DNA of 64,000 nt from Arcobacter suis CECT 7833 (GCF_003544815.1 NZ_CP032100.1:186001-250000), one strand, 5' to 3'. Shown: positions 35,413-45,965, numbered from the stretch's first letter. Made by a program: numbers and translations. The notes: generated by a model not told the origin, from the sequence alone.

Positions 35413-37257
35413 CTATAATTCTTTTTTATAGATAATTGCTTTATTTCTCCCCGTGTGCTTAGCTTTATACAAAGCTAAGTCCGCTTTTTTAAATAATGAT
35501 TTTATAGTATCATTTTTCTCAAAACTTGTGATTCCTAAAGAGATTGTTTTTTGTTCAACATGTGGAAATTTATGATTTTCTATTGTAACTCGTAGTTTTT
35601 CAGCCAAAATTAGCGCATTTTCTTCACTTGTTTTTGCACAAATTATTAAAAACTCTTCTCCCCCATATCTTCCAAATATATCAGAATTCCTCAAGTTTTC
35701 AGATATGATTTTTGAAGTAGTTGTTAAAATTTCATCACCAACTAAATGTCCAAAAGTATCATTTACTTTTTTAAAATAATCAATATCTAACAAAATTATA
35801 GATAATTCTTCTTTATATCTTTTGGCAACTTCCATTTCTATTTCTAAAAATTCATCTAATAATCTTCTATTATAAATCCCTGTTAATTTATCAATTGAAG
35901 CCAATTTTTCTATCTCTTTTTTTGCAGTTATATCAATTCCAACTGAAACAAAGGTTTCGATTTTTCCACTTTCTTCATTTATTGTGGGAATAATGTATTG
36001 TTCAAGCCAATAATTTTCACCATTTTTCTTTTTATTTAATAATTCTCCTGTCCAAACTTTTCCACTTAGTATAGTATCCCATAAAGATTTTATAAGTGTT
36101 CTATCTTGTTTTGGATGTTTAATTATTGACATTTTTTGTCCAATTAATTCATCTTTATTGTAACCACTAGATTTTTCAAAAGCATCACTAACGTCTAGAA
36201 TAGTACTATCTATTTTGGTTGTTGATGTAATTACAAATTTATCAATTATTGAAGTAAATTGATTTAGCTTTTCATGGGCTTTTAATAAAGCTCTTTGTAA
36301 TTTAATAGGAGTTCTTGATACAATAATTGCCATAAATAAACTCAATAAAACAGTTAATCCTAAAACAATGATAGCCGTATTCAATTTTGTATCAATTAAC
36401 TCTTTTTGGTAATTTGTTTTAGTTTTTAAAATCAGTGTAGCTTCATCTTCATTTTTTAGAATATGATTTAAAGATATTTTATAAATATTTTCTTCTTCAA
36501 GTCCATTTGGGAAATCATTTTTCATATCTCTTGGAATATTTTTATGTGCATTAAATGAAAACTCATTTTTTGGATGTAAAATAAAGTTTTGATTTTTATC
36601 AATAATATAATGATCAAAAGTAGAAGAAAAACCAATTGAATTAAATAAATTTGTAATAAATACATTTATGATAATAATTCCAGAAAATTTATTATCATTA
36701 AACACCGGAATTGCAATTTTTAAAGTGGGTTTAGGAATTTCATCCGTTATTTCATTTCCTAAATCAAATTTTGAATGCCAAATAGTTTCATCTTTATTGT
36801 TAGATAAAATTTTGAAATAATCTTTATTGCTTCTATTTTGAAGTTTGTCTTTTTCAATAATAAACGCATTTTCATTTTCATTATTTCTGTCTATTCTAAC
36901 TATTTCCATTCCATTTTTATCAATGAATCTGGCTTTCATTATATTAGTGTTACTATTTACAATAGCTAGAAAAATATCTTCTAATTCTTTTTGTTTATTA
37001 ATATCTTTTGAAATAAGAAAATCTTTTAATATTTTATTATCATGTAAAGATTTTGCAATGTTATCCATATTTGTTATTCTAGGTTTTAGTATAGTTTCTA
37101 ATTTTATATCAAATATCTCTTTAGCTTTTTTATCTAAGCTATTTTTGCTATCTTCCATTTGAAGTTTATAACTAACAAATGAACTAAAAGCTGAAATTAT
37201 AATCCCAAAAATAATAAAATAGAAAATAAAAAATTTATGAAAGTTTTGTTGAGTCAA
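35413..37257 (-). CDS. Membrane diguanylate cyclase with Cache and PAS domains
   Basis: Makes c-di-GMP from two GTP at the inner membrane. It has 614 residues: membrane segment (about 8-28), periplasmic Cache-like sensor (about 40-290, with ARFIDKNGMEIVRIDR), second membrane segment (about 293-312), PAS domain with a PAC tail (about 335-445, YNKDELIGQKM, FVSVGIDITA), and GGDEF domain (about 450-614) with GGEEF near residue 530. The inhibitory I-site RNSD lies five residues before GGEEF. TTG start at 37257 with AAGGA upstream. It follows the sensor kinase on the same strand and probably forms a signalling unit with it. Confidence 0.92.
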   Translation of the reverse strand: MTQQNFHKFFIFYFIIFGIIISAFSSFVSYKLQMEDSKNSLDKKAKEIFDIKLETILKPRITNMDNIAKSLHDNKILKDFLISKDINKQKELEDIFLAIVNSNTNIMKARFIDKNGMEIVRIDRNNENENAFIIEKDKLQNRSNKDYFKILSNNKDETIWHSKFDLGNEITDEIPKPTLKIAIPVFNDNKFSGIIIINVFITNLFNSIGFSSTFDHYIIDKNQNFILHPKNEFSFNAHKNIPRDMKNDFPNGLEEENIYKISLNHILKNEDEATLILKTKTNYQKELIDTKLNTAIIVLGLTVLLSLFMAIIVSRTPIKLQRALLKAHEKLNQFTSIIDKFVITSTTKIDSTILDVSDAFEKSSGYNKDELIGQKMSIIKHPKQDRTLIKSLWDTILSGKVWTGELLNKKKNGENYWLEQYIIPTINEESGKIETFVSVGIDITAKKEIEKLASIDKLTGIYNRRLLDEFLEIEMEVAKRYKEELSIILLDIDYFKKVNDTFGHLVGDEILTTTSKIISENLRNSDIFGRYGGEEFLIICAKTSEENALILAEKLRVTIENHKFPHVEQKTISLGITSFEKNDTIKSLFKKADLALYKAKHTGRNKAIIYKKEL

Positions 37258-37315
37258 GTTTTTCCTTTTTTGCAGTTTGCAATTATAGCTGTAAAAAACT
37301 TATTTTATTTAGAAA

Positions 37316-39688
37316 TTATTTGTTTATTGGAAGTTCGATTTTAAACTCTGCTCCAATATATTTCACATTATCATAGCTGTATTCTTTATTTGAAACGCTT
37401 ATATTTCCATTCATATGTTTTTTTATAATTTCATTTGACATATAAAGACCAATTCCTGTTCCTTGACTTTTATGTTTTGTTGTAAAATAAGGTTCAAAAA
37501 TTCTGTTTATGATTGTTTCTTTTATTCCTCCTGCGTTGTCTTTTATTTTTAAAATTAAATTATTTTCTTCTTTATAAATGTCAATAAATATTAATTTCTT
37601 TTCTAAATTATTTTCTTCAAATGCATCTAATGCATTATTTATAATATTTACAAGAACTTGAATAAATTCATTAACAAGACCTATAATTTCTATTTTTTGA
37701 GTATTTTTTATGATTTCTATTTTTCTATTTTTCAATTTTGAACTAACCAAATATAATACTTTTTCTATTGGAGTATTAACATCAAAAAAAGAAGCTTTTT
37801 TTTCATTACTAAAAAAGTTTCTAAAATCATCAATTGTATTAGATAAATGTTGAGCCGAATTATTTATTATGTCCATTGTTTCATAAAAATCTGAATCACT
37901 TAAGTTTCCAAAATCTTTTTTTAATTTTGCTCCCGTTGCTGCTGTTGAAATCAAAGATAAAGGTTGTCTCCATTGGTGAGCAATATTTTCTATCATTTCT
38001 CCCATTGCTGCCATTTTTGATTGGTGATTTAAAATATTTTCTTTTTGTATTAATTCTGTAGTCTTTTTTTCTACTAAATTTTCTAAATTTTTATTCATAT
38101 CATTCAATTTTTTAGTTTTTTCTTCAACTTTAATAGTAAGGGTTTTATTAAGATTTTTAAGTGTTAAAGTTCTATGCACAAATGCTAATATAATTAAAAA
38201 AACAACAGCAAATATTTGTAAAAATAACTCATAATTAAAGTTAGTTTGGAATTGTACGTTATTCCATTTTGTAATTATTTCATTTAATTCATTTATAGAA
38301 ATTGATGAAATGGCTTTATTTAGTATTGATTCTAATATAACATAATCATCTCTTATCATAAATTTTATACTAAAATCTAAACCTGTATTTCCAGATACTT
38401 TTAAATCATCAAAATCATATTTAGCAATATTATAAAAAAGCACAGGCTGAATATCAATGAAAGCATAAGCTTTATTTTTGGATACTAACTCTAATCCTTC
38501 TTTTACACTATTAACTAAAATAAAGTCCATATTTGGATATTTACTTTTTATTATATTATGAGCTGTAAAATTATCACCTACGGCTATTTTTTTATTAGTT
38601 AATATAGAAATGTTTTCTATAAAGTTTTCGTCTTTTTTGGTAGCTATTGAAATTGGAAATTTTGCATATTCTTTTGAGAAAATTGAGTACTCTTTTCTAT
38701 CATGAGTTTCGCCAACACTATAAATTAAATCATTTTCTTTATTTTTTATACTATTAATTTGATGTTTAAATGTTTCATCAAATATATTTTTATATTTTAA
38801 ATCTAATTTACTTGAAATAATTTTCCAATATTCAGCAGAAATACCAATAGCCTCATCGTTTCTTGATTTAAATGTAAATGGTTCCCATGCGTCAGAAACA
38901 GATACTTTAATTAAATTGTTTGCTAAAAAATCTTTTTCTTCTTGAGTTAGATTAATTTGTTGTTTAAAGTTTGAATAATATCTATCTTTTTCATTTAAAA
39001 TCCATTTCTTTTCAAGTTCTAAGAGTTCATTTATAGGAATTTTTGAAAATCCATTATTAAATAAATCAGCTTTATCTTGAGAATAAGTTATTGCATTTAC
39101 ACTATTTTTTAGAATTGAATTATCTAAGGATTTTATCAAATGAAATAAATTATTTCTAAGAGTATAAAATTCAACTGCAAGTTTATCTTCATAGATTAAA
39201 TCTAACTCATTATTTTCTAAATCTTCTATTAATTTATCGTAATCTTTATACAACTTTATAGTTGCATTTGGATAATTCTTTAAAATTAATTCTTCATAAT
39301 CTTGACTTATTAGTCCTATATTAATATTACTTTTTGCAAGTATTTGAGCGTTATTTTTTGCTAAAATAAAAAATGAACTTGTTAATTCATAAAAAGAATC
39401 TGAACTAAACATCCAATTTTTATAAGGATTAGAACCTAAAAAAAAGTCAACTTCTTTATTTTTGGCTAAATCAAGAGCATTGTTCCAAATAACTCCATCT
39501 ACAAATTCAATTGTGTAATTGTTATATTTCGCCCATAATTTCCAAATATCAATGAATAATCCAGCAGCTTTATCATCTTGTTTATATGAAAATGGAGCAT
39601 AATTTGGGTCATAAGAAATTTTCAAATTTGTTTCTTTTGCAAAAATAGATATAGAAAATAGAAAAATGATAATGAATAAGTTTTTCAT
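37316..39688 (-). CDS. Sensor histidine kinase with two periplasmic solute-binding domains
   Basis: Inner-membrane kinase of 790 residues, BvgS-like in layout. Signal peptide (about 1-17), first SBP_bac_3 domain (about 20-245, starting LKISYDPNYAPF), second (about 255-480, with VSVSDAWEPFTF), membrane segment (about 495-512), coiled coil (about 520-560), HisKA with phospho-His in IAHQWRQPLSL (about 571), and HATPase with NIINNALDAF, DNAGGI and GTGIGLYMS. It has no receiver domain, unlike BvgS. It follows the response regulator by 78 bases. The ligand is probably a small organic solute; identity unknown. Confidence 0.92.
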   Translation of the reverse strand: MKNLFIIIFLFSISIFAKETNLKISYDPNYAPFSYKQDDKAAGLFIDIWKLWAKYNNYTIEFVDGVIWNNALDLAKNKEVDFFLGSNPYKNWMFSSDSFYELTSSFFILAKNNAQILAKSNINIGLISQDYEELILKNYPNATIKLYKDYDKLIEDLENNELDLIYEDKLAVEFYTLRNNLFHLIKSLDNSILKNSVNAITYSQDKADLFNNGFSKIPINELLELEKKWILNEKDRYYSNFKQQINLTQEEKDFLANNLIKVSVSDAWEPFTFKSRNDEAIGISAEYWKIISSKLDLKYKNIFDETFKHQINSIKNKENDLIYSVGETHDRKEYSIFSKEYAKFPISIATKKDENFIENISILTNKKIAVGDNFTAHNIIKSKYPNMDFILVNSVKEGLELVSKNKAYAFIDIQPVLFYNIAKYDFDDLKVSGNTGLDFSIKFMIRDDYVILESILNKAISSISINELNEIITKWNNVQFQTNFNYELFLQIFAVVFLIILAFVHRTLTLKNLNKTLTIKVEEKTKKLNDMNKNLENLVEKKTTELIQKENILNHQSKMAAMGEMIENIAHQWRQPLSLISTAATGAKLKKDFGNLSDSDFYETMDIINNSAQHLSNTIDDFRNFFSNEKKASFFDVNTPIEKVLYLVSSKLKNRKIEIIKNTQKIEIIGLVNEFIQVLVNIINNALDAFEENNLEKKLIFIDIYKEENNLILKIKDNAGGIKETIINRIFEPYFTTKHKSQGTGIGLYMSNEIIKKHMNGNISVSNKEYSYDNVKYIGAEFKIELPINK

Positions 39689-39766
39689 AGTGACCTAAAT
39701 AAATCTTTTTGTTAATAATTACATTATAACAAACTATTATTTAATTTGGGTGAGGGACATTAATAA

Positions 39767-40471
39767 TTAAAAATTAAGTCTATATCCAACGCCTGAAATA
39801 TTGGTAATTGATTCTTTGCCTATTTTTTTCCGCACTTTATTTAATAGGTTTTTTAAAGCAGAATCTGTAGCTTCAAAACAATCTTCCCAAATATTAGATT
39901 TTAATTCCTCAGATGAAACGATTCGGTTACTATTTTTTATTAAAAAACTTATTAAATCTAATTCTTTTAATGTAAGAGCAACTTCTTCTTTTGTATTTAA
40001 ATCTACTAATTTTTTATGAAGTACATTGTATTGAATATTATTTTGGAAATTAATCAAATATCTTGAATTATCTAAAATCTCTTCAACACAAGATTGTAAA
40101 GAATTATTTAGAGTTTTAAAATCTACAGGTTTAGTAAGATAATCAACTAGTTTTAGTTTTGTGGCTTCCAATAAATATTTTGTATCAGTAAAAGCACTTA
40201 ATAAAATCACAGGAATAGTTTTATCCGTTTTTCTTAATTCTTTTATAAAATCAATCCCATCCGTATCAGGAAGATTTATATCTGAAATTATTATGTCTAT
40301 TCTTTGTTTGTTAAAAATAAATTTAGCTTCATTTATGTTTGAAACATCGAATACATTTTCACATAACAAAAGTAAAACTTTTTTTATATTTATTCTAATA
40401 TTTTCTTCATCTTCTATATACAAGATATTTAAATTTTTTAATATGTGATTAAAATTAAGATTTTTTTGCAT
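39767..40471 (-). CDS. OmpR-type response regulator
   Basis: Transcription regulator of 234 residues. Receiver domain (about 12-130): phospho-Asp in IIISDINLPD (about 60), later SAFTD and the Lys of LTKPVD. Winged-helix output domain (about 145-234) with LTLKELDLISFLIKNSNRIVS and SALKNLLNKVRKKIG. First gene of a leftward operon with the kinase and the diguanylate cyclase, divergent from the type I secretion genes across a 200-base AT-rich gap that contains an imperfect palindrome. Confidence 0.93.
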   Translation of the reverse strand: MQKNLNFNHILKNLNILYIEDEENIRINIKKVLLLLCENVFDVSNINEAKFIFNKQRIDIIISDINLPDTDGIDFIKELRKTDKTIPVILLSAFTDTKYLLEATKLKLVDYLTKPVDFKTLNNSLQSCVEEILDNSRYLINFQNNIQYNVLHKKLVDLNTKEEVALTLKELDLISFLIKNSNRIVSSEELKSNIWEDCFEATDSALKNLLNKVRKKIGKESITNISGVGYRLNF

Positions 40472-40547
40472 ATTTAACTCTTTTGTGAAAATAATAATTT
40501 AGCATATTATAATAATAAAACTTAAAAAAATAATTTATATTATTTAT

Positions 40548-40580
40548 TACTATAAATACCATATAGTAGCAATTTATTAC
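40548..40580. promoter_or_regulatory. Palindrome and direct repeat in the divergent control region
   Basis: TACTATA (40548-40554) and TATAGTA (40562-40568) form an inverted repeat with a seven-base spacer, and TTTATTAC recurs at 40543-40550 and 40573-40580 (30-base step). The 200-base gap 40472-40671 separates the response regulator from tolC and must hold both promoters. A binding site for the neighbouring regulator is inferred only. Confidence 0.35.
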
Positions 40581-40671
40581 CAAAAAGTTTTTTAATAAAT
40601 AATTAAGTAAAAAGCATGTAAAGTAACAGAAAAAATTATTTAAGATTTAGGTTATCTTAAGCGGAGTTAAA

Positions 40672-42138
40672 ATGTACATAAAAAAATTATTGAAATTTGC
40701 TTGTATTTCTATATTGGCAAGTAGTTCTTTACAGGCTGTTAGTTTAAAAGAGAGTGTTGATAAAGTATTAGCTACTAATCCAGAAGTAATAGCTGAAAAA
40801 AATAATCAAGAAGCTTTTAGAAAATATATTGATGAAAGAAAGGCAAATTACCTTCCAAGAATAGATGTGGATGGAAGATTAGAAAAAAGTAATTCTGATA
40901 AAAATTATGATCAACCAAATTTAAATAATTTATCTGATAGTAATACAAAAGAAGATGGATACAATTTTGGAATAGCTTTAAATCAGATGTTATATGATGG
41001 TAATTTAACTCCAAGTCAAGTACAAGAAGCAAAACATAATGATTTAGCTAATAAGTTTAGAACAGAAAAGAATATTGATAATGTCGTTTATGAAACAATT
41101 ATTGCATATAAAGATTTGGTTCAATATAACGAAATGTTAGAGTTAACAAAAAATATGATTACTACAAATGAAGAAAATCTTCAAATAGCTAAAGAAAAAG
41201 AATCTATTAGTGGAGAAGTACTTGAAACATACGAAGTTGATTCAAAATTAAGTTTTGTTAAAGAAAAATACTTAGAAGAAGAAGATTTAAAAAGTTCAAA
41301 AATTAGTACTTTTAAAAGATATGTTGGAATGGAACCATCAGGAAATGAATGTAGACCAAAAATTAATTTATCAAAAATACCGGATAATTTACAACAAATT
41401 GTAGAATTAGCAGTTTTGAGAAATTATGAAATCCAACAACAAATAGAAACAATAAAAGCTCAAAGAGAAAAAATAGCGCAAGCTGATTCAAAGTTTTTAC
41501 CAAATTTAAGTTTGGAATTAAAAGCTCTTACTGACAATGATTTATCTTTGAATGAAGAAGGTACAGAAAATCAAGCTTATGGAAGAATTAACTTGGCTTG
41601 GAATTTATACAATGGTGGTGGAGATTATGCTGTATCACAACAAGAAGCATTATTTTTAGCTGAAGAAAAAGAAAGATTAGATGCAATTACTAATAAAATT
41701 GTTGAATCAATAAAAGTGAATCATAAAAGATTTACAAAAAATAAAGAAAGAATAGCTGTTCTAAAAGATTATGTTGTAGCAAATGAAAATATTGTTGAAG
41801 TTTATAAAAGTGAATTTGAATCAGGTACAAGAACATTTGTTGATATTTTAGATGCACAAACAGTTTTATATGAAGCAAAAAAGAGTTTAGTTGCAAGAGA
41901 ATATGATTTATATACAAATTATTACGATATTTTAAATACATTGTCAATGTTAACAACAACTATTTTAGAATCAGAAGATGGTTGTTCAAACGATAAAGCT
42001 TTAAATTCGCTTGTTTCAGAACAACAAAAAGCTTCAAAAGAGCCAGCATCTGAAGAATTAGGTGCATTATTAGGAGATGAAAAAACAGCTCCAAAAGATA
42101 CAAAAAAAATAACTCCTGCATTACCTAAAAAACAATAA
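40672..42138 (+). CDS. tolC: TolC-family outer-membrane channel of the type I secretion system
   Basis: Outer-membrane exit duct of 488 residues. Signal peptide (about 1-22, ending LQA), two TolC repeats (about 25-250 and 255-440) with the coiled-coil helices and the recurring LNQMLYDGNL and INLAWNLYNGGG strand signatures, and a low-complexity C-terminal tail rich in Lys, Pro and Glu. GGAG precedes the ATG at normal distance. It is followed by the ABC transporter and adaptor, so it completes a T1SS for the adhesins downstream. Confidence 0.93.
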   Translation: MYIKKLLKFACISILASSSLQAVSLKESVDKVLATNPEVIAEKNNQEAFRKYIDERKANYLPRIDVDGRLEKSNSDKNYDQPNLNNLSDSNTKEDGYNFGIALNQMLYDGNLTPSQVQEAKHNDLANKFRTEKNIDNVVYETIIAYKDLVQYNEMLELTKNMITTNEENLQIAKEKESISGEVLETYEVDSKLSFVKEKYLEEEDLKSSKISTFKRYVGMEPSGNECRPKINLSKIPDNLQQIVELAVLRNYEIQQQIETIKAQREKIAQADSKFLPNLSLELKALTDNDLSLNEEGTENQAYGRINLAWNLYNGGGDYAVSQQEALFLAEEKERLDAITNKIVESIKVNHKRFTKNKERIAVLKDYVVANENIVEVYKSEFESGTRTFVDILDAQTVLYEAKKSLVAREYDLYTNYYDILNTLSMLTTTILESEDGCSNDKALNSLVSEQQKASKEPASEELGALLGDEKTAPKDTKKITPALPKKQ

Positions 42139-42297
42139 TATATAATGTTTTTTGCTCTACTTACTAATTCTTGGTAATGTAGAGCTTAAAATAAGTTTTT
42201 AACTTATAATATCTAAAAGATAAAAAAGTGCTAAGGTTATTTATGGTACATTTAACTGCGTAAAAATGGCAAATAGAAGTAATAAATAAATTATCTT

Positions 42298-42326
42298 TTG
42301 TCACACTAACAAAAATAAGCCATAAT
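42298..42326 (+). promoter_or_regulatory. Sigma-70 promoter before the ABC transporter gene
   Basis: TTGTCA (42298-42303), a 17-base spacer and CATAAT (42321-42326), each one mismatch from consensus, about 37 bases before the start. It suggests that the transporter and adaptor can be transcribed independently of tolC. The 224-base gap (42139-42362) also contains a GCTCTAC/GTAGAGC hairpin without a T tract after it. Confidence 0.6.
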
Positions 42327-42362
42327 TTCAATATTAGTGAATATAAACTAAATATTAGAAGT

Positions 42363-44546
42363 ATGAGATTTCTAGAAAAAAGGTTAATATTGGAAAATAA
42401 TTCTGATTTAATAGAAAATGAAACATTAACAGACCTTAAAGATAGGAGAAAAGTAGATGATCTTTTAGGTTGTTTACTTTTTTTATCTAAGTACCATAAT
42501 CGAGAAACATCAGCAGAATCTTTGACTTTTGGATTGCCAATTCATAAAACATCTATGAATATATCAATGTTTCATCAAGCTTCATCTCGTATAGGATTAA
42601 TCACTAAAACAGTTAATAGAGAGAAATTAAAAGATATTACAAAACTAGCCCTTCCTTCGGTTTTAATTTTAGATAAAAATAGAGCTTGTGTTTTATTAAA
42701 CTATGACTTAAAAGAAGGAACTGCAAATGTTATTATTCCTGGATTAATTTCAGGTGAAACACAAATGACTATAGAGAAACTTCAAAGTGAATATACAGGC
42801 GAAGTTATAATAATAAAACCAGAATACAACTTTAATAATAGAATAGAAAAAGAAGTAGTTGTTGATAATCCTAAAGAGTGGTTTTGGGGAACTTTATTAA
42901 GAAATAAAGGAATTTATCAGCAAGTAATAGTTGTCTCTTTATTTATAAATTTATTTATTTTAGCAACACCTCTTTTTACAATGAATGTTTATGATAGAGT
43001 TTTACCAAATAATGCAATAGAAACGTTATGGGCTTTATTTATTGGAATTTCAATAGTAATGTTTTTTGATTTATTGTTAAAAATTTTAAGATCTCATTTT
43101 CTTGGAATTGCTAGTAAAAGAGCTGATACCATAATGTCAAATAAAATATTTAATCATTTATTAAATATAAAACTTGAAGCAAAACCAGCTTCAACAGGAC
43201 AGTTTGTAAGTAGATTACAATCTTTTGAAAGTGTACGGGAGTTTTTTACTGGCGCTACAATGGCAGCTATTGTTGATTTACCTTTTGCAATAATTTTTAT
43301 TATAGTAATATTTTTTATAGCAGGTCCTTTGGCATATATAACTATTCTAACTGTAATTATTTCCCTATTAATTTCATGGTATATGCAAAGACCTCTTAAA
43401 GAAATAATTTCAAAATCTGTAAAAGAAGAACAAATAAAACAAACTACACTTATAGAAACTGTTTCTGGTTTAGAAATAATAAAAAGTGTAAAAGCTCAAA
43501 ATAGAATGAAAACCCATTGGGATAATTCTATTAATAGAACTGTACATTATGCAGATAAGGGGCACTTTTTATCTCAAACTATTACTTATTTAACGGCGTT
43601 TATTTCACAGTTTTCTAATATAGCTATTGTTGCAGCAGGAGTTTATTTAGCTCAAGAGGGTGAAATTACAATGGGAGCAATAATTGCGGCAATGATTTTA
43701 AATGGAAGAGTAATAGCTCCCATTTCTCAATTAGTAGGAATGATTATTAAATTTGATAGAACAATGTTGTCTTTAAATAACCTCGATGAGGTTATGCGAA
43801 TGCCAGTTGAAAAAGAGAATAAATCGTATATAAGTAGACCAAATTTAAAAGGTGACATTGAATTAAAAGATGTTCAGTTTGCATATAAAGATCAAAATCA
43901 TCAAACACTAAAAGATATAAATTTACTTATTAAACAAGGTGAAAAAATTGCGATTCTTGGAAAAATTGGTTCAGGAAAATCGACATTATTAAAACTTATA
44001 ATGAATTTATATGAACCAACAAAAGGCTCCGTTTTAATTGATGGTTTAGATACAAGACAAATAGATCCAACAGATTTAAGGCATGCAATTGGAAGTGTTC
44101 CTCAAGAGCCATTTTTATTTATGGGAACAATAAAAGATAATTTAACAATTGGGGAACAATATGTTTCAGATGAAGAATTATTAAGGGTTTCAAAAATTGC
44201 AGGACTTGATGATTTCTTAGGTAAGCATGAAGCTGGATACGATTTATTGGTTGGAGAAAGAGGTGAAGGATTATCAGGTGGTGAGCGACAATCTGTAACC
44301 CTTGCTCGTGCTTTAATTTCAGACCCAAACATAATAATGCTGGATGAACCAACTAATTCTATGGATAGACAAACTGAAAAATCATTTATAAATAGGCTTC
44401 AAAATATTGTTAGTGATAAAACTTTAATTGTTGTAACACATAAAACTTCTTTATTACAATTAGTTGATAGAATTATAATTGTTGAAAATGGTCAGATAAT
44501 AGTTGATGGACCTAAAGATGAAGTTTTTACTACAAAGATAGGTTAA
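42363..44546 (+). CDS. LapB-type ABC transporter of the type I secretion system
   Basis: Inner-membrane exporter of 727 residues. The N-terminal C39-like domain (about 25-150, DDLLGCLLFLSKYHNRETSAES) has lost the catalytic His-type motif and should not cleave; this is the CLD type of LapB and HlyB. A membrane domain follows (about 175-450). The ATPase domain has Walker A ILGKIGSGKST, signature LSGGERQSV and Walker B IIMLDEPTNSMD. A TTG at 42390 after AAAAAAGG is an alternative start (718 aa). Coupled to HlyD by a three-base gap. Confidence 0.93.
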   Translation: MRFLEKRLILENNSDLIENETLTDLKDRRKVDDLLGCLLFLSKYHNRETSAESLTFGLPIHKTSMNISMFHQASSRIGLITKTVNREKLKDITKLALPSVLILDKNRACVLLNYDLKEGTANVIIPGLISGETQMTIEKLQSEYTGEVIIIKPEYNFNNRIEKEVVVDNPKEWFWGTLLRNKGIYQQVIVVSLFINLFILATPLFTMNVYDRVLPNNAIETLWALFIGISIVMFFDLLLKILRSHFLGIASKRADTIMSNKIFNHLLNIKLEAKPASTGQFVSRLQSFESVREFFTGATMAAIVDLPFAIIFIIVIFFIAGPLAYITILTVIISLLISWYMQRPLKEIISKSVKEEQIKQTTLIETVSGLEIIKSVKAQNRMKTHWDNSINRTVHYADKGHFLSQTITYLTAFISQFSNIAIVAAGVYLAQEGEITMGAIIAAMILNGRVIAPISQLVGMIIKFDRTMLSLNNLDEVMRMPVEKENKSYISRPNLKGDIELKDVQFAYKDQNHQTLKDINLLIKQGEKIAILGKIGSGKSTLLKLIMNLYEPTKGSVLIDGLDTRQIDPTDLRHAIGSVPQEPFLFMGTIKDNLTIGEQYVSDEELLRVSKIAGLDDFLGKHEAGYDLLVGERGEGLSGGERQSVTLARALISDPNIIMLDEPTNSMDRQTEKSFINRLQNIVSDKTLIVVTHKTSLLQLVDRIIIVENGQIIVDGPKDEVFTTKIG

Positions 44547-44549
44547 ATT

Positions 44550-45965
44550 ATGCAAAAGAATAAAAAAAATGAAGAGAAAATAGGTCTGATAAGTTGGTTT
44601 AAAAGACTTTATGGTTTAGAAGACGAAAAAGAAAAAGATTTAGAGTTTATGTATAATTCATATTCTAACTCAAATGAAAAACCAAGTAGAGTTTCTAATG
44701 TAATATTTTTGTTAATCACTGGAATATTTTCAATACTTTTGTTATGGGCAGCTATTGCAGAAATAGACGAATTAGCAAGAGGAAATGGAAAAGTAATTCC
44801 TACAGATAAAATTCAAACAGTTCAGTCTTTAGATGGTGGAATTATTTCAGAAATTTTTATAAAAGAAGGAGATATCGTAAAATTTGATGCTCCTTTAATG
44901 AAAATTGATACAACAAGATTTCAAGCAACATTGGAAGAAAGTAAACAAGAATATTTATCATTATTAGCATTAAAAACTAGATTAGAAGTAGAATCAACCA
45001 TTGATATTAACAATGAATTGCCAGTACTTGAATTTGATGAAAAAATTATAAAAGATATGTCTAGATATGATATAAATGAAAAATTGTTATTAGAAAATAG
45101 ATTTAGAGAAATAAAATCTTCTATAAAAGTTCTTGAAAATCAAGAAAGTCAAAAAATTCAAGAGTTAAAAGAGATTGAAAGTACAATTAAAAAATTAACA
45201 GATACTTTAGGTTTTATTGAAGAACAAAGAGTAACTATTAAAAAGCTTGTTGAACGAGGAATAAAATCAAAGTATGATTTATTAGATATTGAAAAAGAAT
45301 ACAATGTAACAAAAGGTGATTTACAAACAGCAAGATTGTCTATTGCTAGGTCAAATTTTGCAATTTCTGAAGCACAAAATAGAATAAAAGAAAAAATAGA
45401 TACTTTTAAAGCTGAAGCTTCAAGAGATCTTCAAAAAACTGTAAGTCAAATAAATAAATTTGAAGCCAAATTAGTTGGTGATAGAGATAAAGTTGCAAAA
45501 ACAACTATTACTTCTCCTGTGGATGGGATTATTAAACAACTTAATTTTAATACTATTGGAGGAGTTGTTCAATCAGGAATGGATTTAATAGAAATTGTAC
45601 CTTTAAGTGATGCTTTAGTTGTTGAAGCAAAAATTGATCCAAAAGATATAGCATTTATTAATCCTAGCCAAAAAGCAATTATAAAAATAACTGCATATGA
45701 TTTTGCTATTTATGGTGGTTTAGAAGGCAAGATAGTAGAAATTTCGGCTGATACAATAGTCGATAAAGATTCAAAAGATGGCAAAAGTTACTATAGAGTT
45801 TTAGTAAAAACAGATAAAAATTATTTGGAAAGAAGAGGCAAAAAATTACCAATTATTCCAGGTATGATTGCAACTGTTGACATCGTAACAGGTAAAAAAA
45901 CAATATTAGATTTCCTTTTAAAACCAATACTTAAAGTAAAACAAGATTCTCTTCACGAAAGATAA
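44550..45965 (+). CDS. HlyD/LapC-type membrane fusion protein
   Basis: Periplasmic adaptor of 471 residues linking the ABC transporter to TolC. Cytoplasmic N-terminal tail (about 1-50), one membrane segment (about 50-68, VIFLLITGIFSILLLWAAI), first lipoyl half-motif (RGNGKVIPTDKIQTVQSLDGG), a long coiled coil (about 130-310), second half-motif (TTITSPVDGIIKQLNFNTIGGVV) and the C-terminal beta-barrel (LPIIPGMIATVDIVTGKKTI). The closing sequence is normal for the family. Its stop lies inside the stem of a terminator. Confidence 0.94.
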   Translation: MQKNKKNEEKIGLISWFKRLYGLEDEKEKDLEFMYNSYSNSNEKPSRVSNVIFLLITGIFSILLLWAAIAEIDELARGNGKVIPTDKIQTVQSLDGGIISEIFIKEGDIVKFDAPLMKIDTTRFQATLEESKQEYLSLLALKTRLEVESTIDINNELPVLEFDEKIIKDMSRYDINEKLLLENRFREIKSSIKVLENQESQKIQELKEIESTIKKLTDTLGFIEEQRVTIKKLVERGIKSKYDLLDIEKEYNVTKGDLQTARLSIARSNFAISEAQNRIKEKIDTFKAEASRDLQKTVSQINKFEAKLVGDRDKVAKTTITSPVDGIIKQLNFNTIGGVVQSGMDLIEIVPLSDALVVEAKIDPKDIAFINPSQKAIIKITAYDFAIYGGLEGKIVEISADTIVDKDSKDGKSYYRVLVKTDKNYLERRGKKLPIIPGMIATVDIVTGKKTILDFLLKPILKVKQDSLHER

